Assembly (NCBI RefSeq): GCF_030272615.1
Contig: NC_081409.1
Coordinates: 477,620,573-477,684,572, forward strand
Source of the DNA: Cryptomeria japonica
Taxonomy: Eukaryota > Streptophyta > Pinopsida > Cupressales > Cupressaceae
Direction of reading: 5' to 3'
Length of the DNA stretch: 64,000 bases
The translations under genes and the position numbers were made by a program. The notes under the pieces were generated by a model. The model worked only from the letters and a program-made list of their open reading frames with translations, did not search any database and had not been told where the DNA came from. Below are positions 34,064-42,967 of this stretch, one piece after another. Position 1 is the stretch's first letter. The number at the start of each line of letters is the position of its first letter.

Positions 34064-35401
34064 TCAGAACCTATAAAGCTTGAGTTCTTGCCCATTGTAT
34101 GACAAGGTCAAGATCGTACCATCAGAATATGAGAGCTTCAAAGAATTCGAGCCTAATACCTGATGAATCTTGAAGGGGCCCTTCCATAGAGAATCAAATT
34201 TACCATCTGCACCTTTCGACTCCCTATGCTTATCCCACAAAAGGACCTCGTCACCCTCCATGAACTTCTGAGGCCTTGCCTTTTTGTCAAATATTTATTT
34301 GACACGAGCTTGATGCAGAGTTATTATGTCAACTAGTTCTTCTCTTTCCTCCTCTAACTTGGTGAGATACATAATCCGCTTCTCAATAGAATCCTTGAAG
34401 AATTGATCTCAATCATAGTCTGAAGTCTTGAAGTAGCCAATTCCAATGGCAGCGCCACTTACTAATTCAAAGGGTTCCATACCAATTGTTCTCTTTGGAG
34501 TTATCCGATCAGTCCACAGAGCTTCATAGAGATGTTTATGCCAGGTTTTTGCATTCTCATCAACCAATTTTTTCATTATATTGACCATTTTTTTGTTACT
34601 CGACTCAGCCTGACTGTTTCCCTGTGGATAGTAATCAGAGGAATTCCTCAAGGATATGCCATGATCATAACAAAACATCATTAACTCCTGAGAAGTAAAA
34701 TATGAAGCATTATATGTCACTATTCTTTGTGGAATACCAAAACGAACCAATATGTTGTTCTTCAGAAAATCACAAACCACCTATGTGGTTGTTCTCTTGG
34801 TTGGTATAGCCTCGACCAATTTGGAAAAATAGTTGGTTGCTATCAATATGTATGAATGCCCTGCACTTGACAAAGGATTCACTGGACCAATAAAATCAAG
34901 ACCCCATTGCTTAAAAGGTTCCTCTACAACAACTGGCTTCAAAGGAAGAGTCGCTAATTGAGGTCTCCCAGTAAAAATCTTACATTTTTCACATTCTGCA
35001 ACCCATCTATATGCATCCCTGAACATGCCAGGCCAATAGAAACAACTTCAGATAATTTTAAGTGCAGTAACAGTTGAGGAAAAATGTCCACTGCAAACCT
35101 CATTATGATATGTGTGCAATAACTTTTGTTGTTGCTCTTTATCTACACATCGCAAATAAGTACCATCTAAGCCCTTCTTATATAGAATATCCTGCCAGAT
35201 TGCATATTTTGCTGCCTTAAGTTTAAGATTCCTTTTCTCTTTAGCAGAGAGATGCCTTGGACAACTACCATAAGTCAAATAATATGCTACATCAAAAAAC
35301 CAAGTGTCTTGTAAACCAACAAACAAGGTTAATGGAAATTCTCCCTCTATTTCTACCTTGTTTTCTACAATCAATTTGCACAATCCCTGACCTCTCACCA
35401 A
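34064..35401 (-). pseudogene. pol: Gypsy integrase
   Basis: All pieces lie in one frame. The first piece (35401-35048) ends in the H/H part of the HHCC zinc finger. The next (35026-34781) has CEKC and the core motif GLDFIGP with the first catalytic Asp. The next (34780-34409) has IVTYNASYF, where the second catalytic Asp should be (normally SDN), so Asp is replaced by Tyr. It then has the third catalytic residue in GNSQAESSNKK. The last piece (34261-34064) is the C-terminal domain with GDEVLLWDKHR, KFDSLWKGPFKI and NGQELKLY, typical of the Tat branch. Stops separate the pieces. The enzyme would insert the cDNA; this copy cannot. Confidence 0.88.
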
Positions 35402-35403
35402 TT

Positions 35404-35869
35404 TTATAAGATGCTCTTAACCGCAGTATCTAGAACAAATACCATAGAATGAGAGTGCAAAATGTAATATCTGAATTGCTTTGCGGCCTTAACAACTACA
35501 AAAGCTTTCTTCTTAGAAAGTGAATAATTAAGCTCATGTTTCTTGAGAGGAACGCTCATAAATGCAATAGGTGCTTCAACTCCTGCATCATCTTTTTGCA
35601 ATAGGATCCCAGACATTGTGTGCTCTGATGCATAGCAATACACAATAAAATATTTTTAAAAAATTTGGATTGATAAGAGTAGGAGCCTCAGCAACTGAAC
35701 TTTTAACTCTTTCAAATGCTTCCCTAGCCTCTTCAGTCCATTTGAAAGGATATTTTTCACTCATCAACCCAACAATGTGCTTTGTAGTTTGTGCAAAGTC
35801 AAGAACAAATCTTCTTAAGAAATTTACTTGCTCAAAAAATGATCTTACCCCATTCCATTTTGACAGCAA
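35404..35869 (-). pseudogene. pol: Gypsy RNase H (normal gypsy type) and RT end
   Basis: 35869-35588 contains the RT thumb/connection (FLRRFVLDFAQ, PFKWTEEAREAF). A frame change follows, then 35643-35404 has YCYASEHTMSGILLQ. In working copies this motif has Asp where this one has Tyr. It continues with NYSLSKKKAF (normally EKE) and VLDTAVKS. The domain order matches RT-RNase H of Ty3/Gypsy. At least two catalytic residues are lost. Confidence 0.83.
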
Positions 35870-35999
35870 ACTGAGCTACTGAATTACCTTAACCCATTCA
35901 GGATCAATCTTAATTCCTTCTTTCAAAACTATATGCCCCAATAGCTTTCCCTCTGTGACATAGAAAACTGACTTCTTCGGGTTCAGAGAAATTCCATGA

Positions 36000-36905
36000 T
36001 CTCTGCAATGTTGAAGGACTGCTCTCAAATCTTTGAGATGATTCTTCCTTTCTTTTGAAAATACTATTAGATCATCTAAATAATCACTATGATCCTATCT
36101 CTGAAATCTCTAAAAGAAGAATCCATTGCCCTTTGAAAAGTTGCACCTGCATTAATTAGACCAAAAGGCATTCTATTGTATGCAAAAGTTCCCTATGGGG
36201 TTATGAATGCAATCTTATGTTGCTCCTGTTTATCAACTCCAATCTGGTTGTAGCCGGAAAACCCATCCAACATTGACATCATTTTTTAACCAATAACAAT
36301 CTGCAAGATATGATCCATATTGGGCAGAGCATAATTGTCTTTTAAACTTGCTTGATTCAAGTTCCTAAAATCTACACAAATTCTGCTCTCACCATTCTTT
36401 TCCTTACTATAACTATGTTCGCCACCCATATGGAATGATGTATAGGATAAATTATCCTTTCCTTTTGCATTTTATCAACCTCCTTGAAAATTGCCTCAGC
36501 AACCATTGGATTGAAATTTCTCAACTTCTATCTAAAAGGAGTAGCGCCAGGCTTCAAAGGAATCTGATGTCGAAAATGCCCATTTCTAAACTCCTTTAAG
36601 TCATCATAACACCAGGCGAATACATCAATACATTCCCTAACAAGTTCTATAAGTTTACGTTTTTCCTCCAGAGTGCAACATTTACCAATAGTGATCCATT
36701 TCAGATCTTCCTCACTCCCAATATTCACTTTCTCACATTCTCCTTTTCCATCTTTATTTGGAATCTTCTTTCTACAAGTAAACACATCATTTCGAGAGAA
36801 AAACCTCTCAAGAGTAACCAGGCCTTTTGGGATCTTATTTCCCTTAAGTTGTATAACATCTTTGTCTACTTCAATCCTAGGATCAGGACTAAATTCTTTA
36901 CACAC
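36000..36905 (-). pseudogene. pol: Gypsy reverse transcriptase
   Basis: The frame is continuous with the upstream RNase H-like domain. Motifs in order: DVFAWCYDDLKEF and HQIPLKPGATPFR (RT start), VRKKNGESRICVDFRNLN, MLDGFSGYNQI (first catalytic Asp), FGLINAGATFQRAMD, and after a frame change the YLDD catalytic pair at 36082-36071. Stops occur near 36528 and 36270-36210. It copies the genomic RNA using a tRNA primer. Confidence 0.88.
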
Positions 36906-36989
36906 ATCCTCAAAACCTTTAAAATAAGAGTGAATAAAAGATTGTGCACACTCCAGAAAATCCCTTATCTGTACATCTCCCTCAAAAAC

Positions 36990-37465
36990 CTACCAGTTTT
37001 GAACCTTGTCAAGAACACTTGGTCGGTAAATCATCTCCACCCTATATGTATCTTCCTTAAAATCTAGATGAGGCAATAAAAGTGAGGCAGAAATGGCTAG
37101 AGAATAAGCTCTGGTATTTTGTTCCCTTGGTACGGCTTCAATTGAAAAGGCATAAAAAAATTCTATTTCATCCCACACCCTATTCCTGTAGTGTTTCAAT
37201 CTTTCATTCTTAACTGAAAAGACATTTCTAAACTGCTTCGCTATTAACTCAACATCACCCTTCCCTCTTAACAACTTAATACCCTTATTTTTAGCCTCTG
37301 AAATACCCAATAATAATGCTTCATATTATGTTGTATTATTGGTATTCCTAAAATCCAATTTAAAAGAAAAAGGAATAATATCACCTTGTGAAGAAATCAG
37401 AACCACACCTGCACCCGAACTAGAGCTAGCACAACTTTCATCAAACTCCATGGTCCATAGGCTAT
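36990..37465 (-). pseudogene. Archaeal/plant-type RNase H domain placed between protease and RT
   Basis: On minus, motifs in order are WTMEFDESC..SSGAGVVLIS (first Asp present), LDFRNTNNTT then a TAA at the position of the catalytic Glu, then YEALLLGISEAKNKGI, GKGDVELIAKQF (Asp present), LKHYRN, and REQNTRAYSLA (normally ADSLA, so Asp to Tyr). This is the RNase HI-like fold that Tat elements carry as a second RNase H. The same frame runs from the protease end (37775) through this domain into RT (36528) with stops but no shift, so the order protease, RNase H, RT is original rather than an artefact. In described Tat elements this domain follows the gypsy RNase H. Confidence 0.72.
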
Positions 37466-37487
37466 CGTTAGTAATCTCTAACTCCTC

Positions 37488-38054
37488 CTATTTCTCATCA
37501 ACTGAAAGAATGAGATAATTTCTAAACTCAGTATCCTCAAACAATATCTGAGCCTTTGGATTATCTGAAGGGAAGACTATAAATTTGTTCTTGACCTCAG
37601 GCTCCAACTTAACTCGCTTTTTACCAACTGGGATAACCGCCTCAGACCAATCCATCTTAATTTCTCCTCCAAGATCTTTACAAAATGTTTTACTAAGAAG
37701 AATACCATAGCTGGCGGGAATATCAGCTACTAATATTGTTAATTTTAACCTTTTATCGAGATATGTTGCCAACACAAACTAAGCGTCTTTAACCTGACCC
37801 ATGAGCAGAACCTATTTACCATCCATTGAGTAGCATCTACCAAAACTTTTAGTCAAATTTAACCCTAAAGTTTTAGCTATGGATGAGGGCATAATATTAT
37901 CAGAGGCACCTAAATCAATAATATAGTTGCTCAATTTATGACCATTGAGAAGTAGTGAGACATAGAAAGGATTGGGTTTGTCTTCACAAGCCTTAGAAGC
38001 TTCACCTAAAATTCCTTGAGCAGAACTGGATTTGTCTTGTGAACTATTAATCAT
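37488..38054 (-). pseudogene. pol: Gypsy protease
   Basis: Begins at ATG 38054, overlapping the gag stop by a few bases. The active-site motif is IDLGASDNIMP, normally IDSGASDNIMP or IDTGAS; the Asp is present but Ser/Thr became Leu (TCA to TTA). SMDGK and LVADIPASYGILLSKTF follow, the latter being the downstream conserved I-L-G-like region of Ty3/Gypsy proteases (IPxSYxxILG). Stops near 37812 and 37490. It would cleave the polyprotein during particle maturation. Confidence 0.8.
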
Positions 38055-39627
38055 GAAAAGGTAATTCAGTACTCACAGAACTTTCTAATACAAGTTTTTG
38101 GTCATTGGTGTATTCCTGACTCCCATCCCTAACATATTTAACCAACTTATCTAGCTCCTTTGGATTCGATCTCAAATATTCTACAAGAGATATCTGAATA
38201 GTAGATGCTTTACAAAATTCAACAATATCAAATGAAGAAGACAAGGAAGTAGAAGGAGAAGAACCTCTTGGAAGAATTTTAACATCAGAAGACTTAGGAT
38301 CCTCAAGAGTCTTTTGAGTCGACTTCTCTTTTTCATGGGCTAAGTCGATAGAATAAACCATTCTAAATGGTATCTTAGTTGCCTTTTGATTCCTTGTCAA
38401 AATAGCACAAGAGGGGTCCTCCAAAGTAACCAATATATCACCTCCTCATTCAAAATCTGAATCATATTCAAGGAAGTAAGTTTCAGAGTCGCCAAGCACT
38501 CTAGAAGCTCTCTCTTCTATTGTCATCTCTCCTAAAGTATCCTTGGTAGCTTCCATTTGCAAATAAATTTGCATGTCAGGACAAGTAGCTCCATCATGGT
38601 CAATTGTCAAATGAAATACACACATACTTGTTTGTCCAAGTGGGGCTTCAATGGCAAATCTTGGTTGAGTTGCAAGTAATTGGGGTAACCTACCTGAATT
38701 GGGCTGATTAAACTGCCTTCTCCCAATATCTTGATAGGGTTGTTGGTATGTTGGATCAGTCTTTGGTAACTGTCTTTTAAGAGAAATTACATCATTCATA
38801 AGGCATTGTATCACAGGGTCTGAGGATGTGGATGGTTGCATGTTGGGAGTTTGTACATCTTTCCTCCATTTTCCAGTAATTATTAAGTCATCCTCTAAAC
38901 TTATTGCTCTATTCTGTGCCACTATCAAATCTGCTATGGGACTTCTTCTAAGATGAAAACCTATATCTGGGGGCATTGCATTCAGAAAGAAAGTCTTTTG
39001 GTTCTCATCATTTGGTCTTTTGGCAACAGGAATCTTCGGAATTAATTTGTTGTATTTGGCCATAAATTCTCTCATTGGTTCATGTATTTCTTTCTTCATT
39101 TGGGTTAACTGGACTAACAAGGTATGATCATCCTCTACAGTCCTATATATGTTTTTTGAACTGAGTTTTAATATCATCCCATGTTTTTATTACACCATGT
39201 GGCAAGTGGTATAACTAGTCAGCTACACCATCAACTAGTGTTTGAACAAACAATCTCACAATGACATCCTCATGTTGCACGTCTAATATCCCACAAGCTA
39301 CATTAAAGGCATTCAAATGTTCATCAAATGAAATTTTACCATCTCCACTAAACTTGGGTAATACATCCCTCCCCCCTTTAGGGAGATTATTATTGCTGCA
39401 AGATTCAAAGGTCCCACTGCAGCTCCCCACGGATTATTAGCCATTTGGTGAGTTACTTGTTGAAAGTTTATTACAACTGGCAAAATTGTGCCATGCAAGG
39501 TTAAAGCTTGGCAAATTGGAGATGTGGCTTGCTTTGGAGGAGGAGATGCGGGTCTACTCCTAGAACTACGTGAGGGAGAGGGATTTGAAAAATGAAAGAT
39601 CTGTAATTCTTGAAAGATGGGATCCAC
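38047..39627 (-). pseudogene. gag: Gypsy gag with CHHC finger
   Basis: The region 39430-39215 contains the Retrotrans_gag core start (LPKFSGDGKISFDEHLNAF), shifted by one base relative to its flanks, probably in the C7 run at about 39370. 39177-38446 continues the capsid helices (REFMAKYNKLIPKIP, NAMPPDIGFHLRR) and then CVFHLTIDHDGATC, which is CX2HX4HX4C rather than the usual CCHC. That variant is known in Tat-branch gag. 38433-38047 is a Ser-rich tail. Gag ends with TAA at 38047-38049, and the pol ATG at 38054 lies just before that stop in another frame. An in-frame start is possible at 39444 or further upstream. Confidence 0.82.
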
Positions 39628-39834
39628 CCAGCCTTCTCTCCTCTATGAATGAGTATAAGGTCTAGATTCTAGTGTAAATAGAAAAATCCTATGAGGAATC
39701 AAGCATCTAGGATTTTCATTTTGAACAACAGGATTTTGTACAAAGAAAACCCTCGAAACCATTACCCTCTCAAGCACTAACACTGGATGATTTGCTTGTG
39801 CTTCCTCTTCTTCAAGAAATAGACTAATCCACAC

Positions 39835-40029
39835 ATACTCAGCTCAGCTACACCTACTCCTCCAAGCCAATGTGTCTACCTCAAAAATAATATTACCCTG
39901 CTCTTCTTGTATCCAGTTAAGATTTGGTTGCAGCATTGGTAAGAAACCTTCATGAGGTAACACCATTCTCTAACATTTCATAGAAATGTAAAAAGATGAT
40001 CGTCTTATGCAAAGACAATAATCAGTTTC
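39835..40029 (-). other. Gypsy leader between primer site and gag
   Basis: Short untranslated or gag-upstream part. Frames here are open only in pieces. I see no separate gene. Confidence 0.4.
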
Positions 40030-40053
40030 GATCCCCAGTAGAGTCGCCAAAAA
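40030..40053 (-). promoter_or_regulatory. Gypsy primer-binding site
   Basis: The minus strand reads TGGCGACTCTACTGGGGA a few bases after the 5' LTR end TTAACTAACA. This form (TGGCGACTC.NCTGGGGA) is typical of plant Tat/Ogre-type gypsy elements. Confidence 0.82.
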
Positions 40054-40195
40054 ATATGTTAGTTAACATATTATGCTTCTTTGATTTTTATTTAATTAAA
40101 CTCCATGCCCTCACGAAGTCACAATTGTAAACTAACAAATTGGGAAAAAACACAGTTTTTCTTTTACCTCTGAATTTTAAAATAGGTTCAGCTCC

Positions 40196-40205
40196 CTTAT
40201 ATAAT
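40196..40205 (-). promoter_or_regulatory. Gypsy LTR TATA box
   Basis: ATTATATAAG on minus, about 140 bases before the 5' LTR end, so transcription would start close to the primer site. This makes almost the whole 4.7 kb LTR U3. The same box is in the other LTR at about 21729-21738. Confidence 0.55.
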
Positions 40206-40804
40206 ATTCAATGAATTATTCAATATAAATTTGTGCCCACTTTTAACCAAAAAGTAGTAAGGCAATACATTCTCTCATAAACATGCAATGAACATAACAT
40301 ATGTAAATATTTCCTTTGATCATGAAAATATAGTTTCACAAATTTCAGAATTCACATAAACAAGGAATTGGAAAATCAGTATTGCTAGATAATGTTCTTT
40401 CTCAGATAAATTGTTCACATAAACATATATGATTCAGTGATAATTAAACCCACAAAGAGGCAAATTCTCAAGATTGAACACATAGATTCAAGTCTTTCAG
40501 CCAATATTTGTTTTCTTCATTCATTCAAAGATAAATAACTATTCAACATGATTATCTTTCTGAAAGAAACATGCAGCAAACAGTAATAAACCCGAAACCT
40601 TCTGGATTTCACCAAAAATCTGAACCCCTCTTCAGTTTTGAAACCTTCCTTAAATAACATCAATTGTTTTTTTTACCCTTACTAAGTAATTTTCTGTGGT
40701 AAACAATTACCAACAAAAACAGTTTGAAAATATAACTTTAAATAATAGAAAAAGTCTTTTGAGTGAGATAAAAGAGGACGTGTCCTCAGAAATGAAAATA
40801 GATC

Positions 40805-42008
40805 CTAACTAGGCATTTGGGATCTTTGAGTTACGCCATCCTTAGCATTCACATTTAGCATCGCCTTCCATTCCTTGTACACCATGACGAACTCCTGTAA
40901 AGATTCAATACTGGGAATTTTAACATATGTCATCCTATGTTTCCATGCCTCTTTCTCTAGCTGGATCTTCTTGATTTTATCCACGTAGTTAGGTAACTGA
41001 TCTATGTAAATGTATAATAAAGCTTCAACTCTGGTAACCTTTGTGAAATTATTTATCGTGAGTGCTGCATTCTTCTTAACTTCGTTCATAGCATCACAAA
41101 AAAGTTTTGCAACCATATTCATGTTCTTTTCTTTGTGGCCATCGCCCAAGACATAAGTGGTATGAATATGTCTTAATTCAGTTGCCAAATTTTGACATGC
41201 TCCCTTTAATTCTTTCTCCCACTTGATGATTTCCACACATCCTATCTTGAGTGTTGCATTCCACCAATCAATATTGCGCTTACCAGTGAACCGGAGTGAT
41301 TCATCAACTGCTTTAAGTGATTTTTCAGTCAGAAACTTAGCCACTCCATACCTTTGAATTTCATAAATATGTAAAGAGGCAGACGTCCATTTGGTTTCTT
41401 CACTCTCCCACATTTTACGCTGTGACTGAATGTCTGCTATTAATAGTGAGGTTTCATCAAACACTTTTTTGGATTCTCGAATAAATTTGCAATCATCATT
41501 AATGACTACATTCACCCAATCGTCAAAAATAGATGTGATGGCCTTTCCCCTTTAGATCTGACTCAATAACTTTTGACTAACAGGTGATGTGGGATCAAAA
41601 GATTGGGAAGCTTGAGCTAATGGCTTAGGAGAAGAAGATACATCGATGATCACATCAATGTAATCCACCAGCACTCTGATCGTCTGTTTCAGCTCCTTAT
41701 CCTTCTCGTCCTTTTCCGATCGGGTTAGCATGCATTTTGCAGAAACTTCAAAGTGATGGTTATCTCTATCCCTATCAGCAACTCCAAGCTCTACTTTCTC
41801 CACATGGTAACTATCGATAGAAAGTCAGATGCTTCTCCATCAACCTTTGCCTTTGCAACCTTCGCCATCCATTTACCTATTTTATCATCAATCCCTAACC
41901 TTGTCATTGCCTTTGCCTTTTTTGGCTGAGGTGTTTTTGTCACATACTTACTCACAACATCACCGATTGGCAGGGCAATGGGAACAATATTTTTCCTTTT
42001 GTTTAGAG
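40805..42008 (-). pseudogene. U3-encoded long ORF, right LTR copy, C-terminal part
   Basis: Continues the ORF on the far side of Copia-3. 42003-41791 includes KKAKAMTRLGIDDKIGKWMAK. 41803-41552 contains CMLTRSEKDEKDKELKQ. 41515-40805 is a clean 236-codon helical, charged stretch (for example ESEETKWTSASLHIYEIQ and RVEALLYIYIDQLPNYVDKI) ending at the same TAG as the left copy. One stop and one shift occur near 41552. This copy is better preserved here than the left LTR. Likely coiled coil; function unknown. Confidence 0.68.
42004..42008. other. Copia-3 target-site duplication, left (TAGAG)
   Basis: TAGAG before TGTTAGGATT, repeated at 48596-48600; the uninterrupted Gypsy LTR has it once (about 31109-31113). 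Confidence 0.95.
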
Positions 42009-42779
42009 TGTTAGGATTTCCAAAGATACTGAGAGGGGGGTGAATCAATATCTAACTGGTTTATAAATTTACTTGACTTAAAACATGAAAAGCATATCAA
42101 AACTATGTACCGGTAAACAAGAAATAGTGCAGTAAACAAGAATAACAACAACCGCATGAGAATTACACCATAACACAGTATTTTAACGAGGAAACCCAGT
42201 GTGGGAAAAACCTCAGTGGGATTTATGGCCCATAATATTTGCTTACTGGCCAATAAGGGAATATTACTCTTTCAATAGGGGCCTGCACATGCAGGAAGGC
42301 CAAGTGCCTAGAGCTCACTACTCAATTACAAAAGAAGTCACACTAACTTACAAAAATGGATTATATTAATCCAATGTCTTGTACTGCTTCAGATTAGCAT
42401 CTACTATGCCAAATCCAATACCGGTTTAAGCTCAGCTACATACATAAACTCTTAACCTATAATTCGCATATTAGGTTTGCTTATCTTGCATCCTATCACA
42501 TATATTTCCTATTATAAAATGATCTCATACATATATGAGTCATATTACAACTCACCATGTCGACTTACAATTATTTTACAATTAATTACAAAATACATTT
42601 CAAACAAAATTCATGTCGTATCCTTCCTTTCACTGTCGGTGTTCTGCGTACCGGTGTAGAGTTTGTCGTTGTTGGTGTCGGTATCATGTCTTATCAGTAT
42701 CATATGATTGCAAGGTTTCCATAAATGACAAAACCTTCAATCACCTACAATTTCTCATTGGAGTGTGCATTTGCCAACA
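42009..42779 (-). repeat. Copia-3 left LTR (3' LTR)
   Basis: 771 bases, TGTTAGGATTTCC...TTGCCAACA, with the GAGAGGGGGGTGAATCA motif at 42031-42047 (sense strand minus). Confidence 0.95.
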
Positions 42780-42800
42780 ATCTCCCCCTTTGGCATTGAT
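42772..42800 (-). promoter_or_regulatory. Copia-3 polypurine tract in inverted repeat
   Basis: Minus strand TGCCAAAGGGGGAGATTG directly before the LTR. TGCCAA (42795-42790) pairs with TTGGCA (42777-42772). A second tract, TGATGTCAAAGGGGGAGTAG, is at about 42937-42956. Confidence 0.9.
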
Positions 42801-42967
42801 GGCAACACTCATGAGAAAAAACAAAAGTGTCCAAAATGATATCCAAAAATAGTCTGCCAAAATTGTCTTACCAAAACTGTATGCTCCCCCTGAGCAAATG
42901 AAGTCCCTTCCTGTTGACCATTTTTCTCATCCCACTACTCCCCCTTTGACATCAATGACAAAGGTTG

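Larger units (their letters stand above)
40057..42008 (-). repeat. Gypsy right LTR (5' LTR), first part
   Basis: Starts TGTTAGTTAACATATT, carries the minus-strand ATTATATAAG box at 40196-40205, then the C-terminal part of the U3 ORF, and is interrupted at 42008/42009 by Copia-3. It matches 21591-21945 and 29519-31110. Confidence 0.93.
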
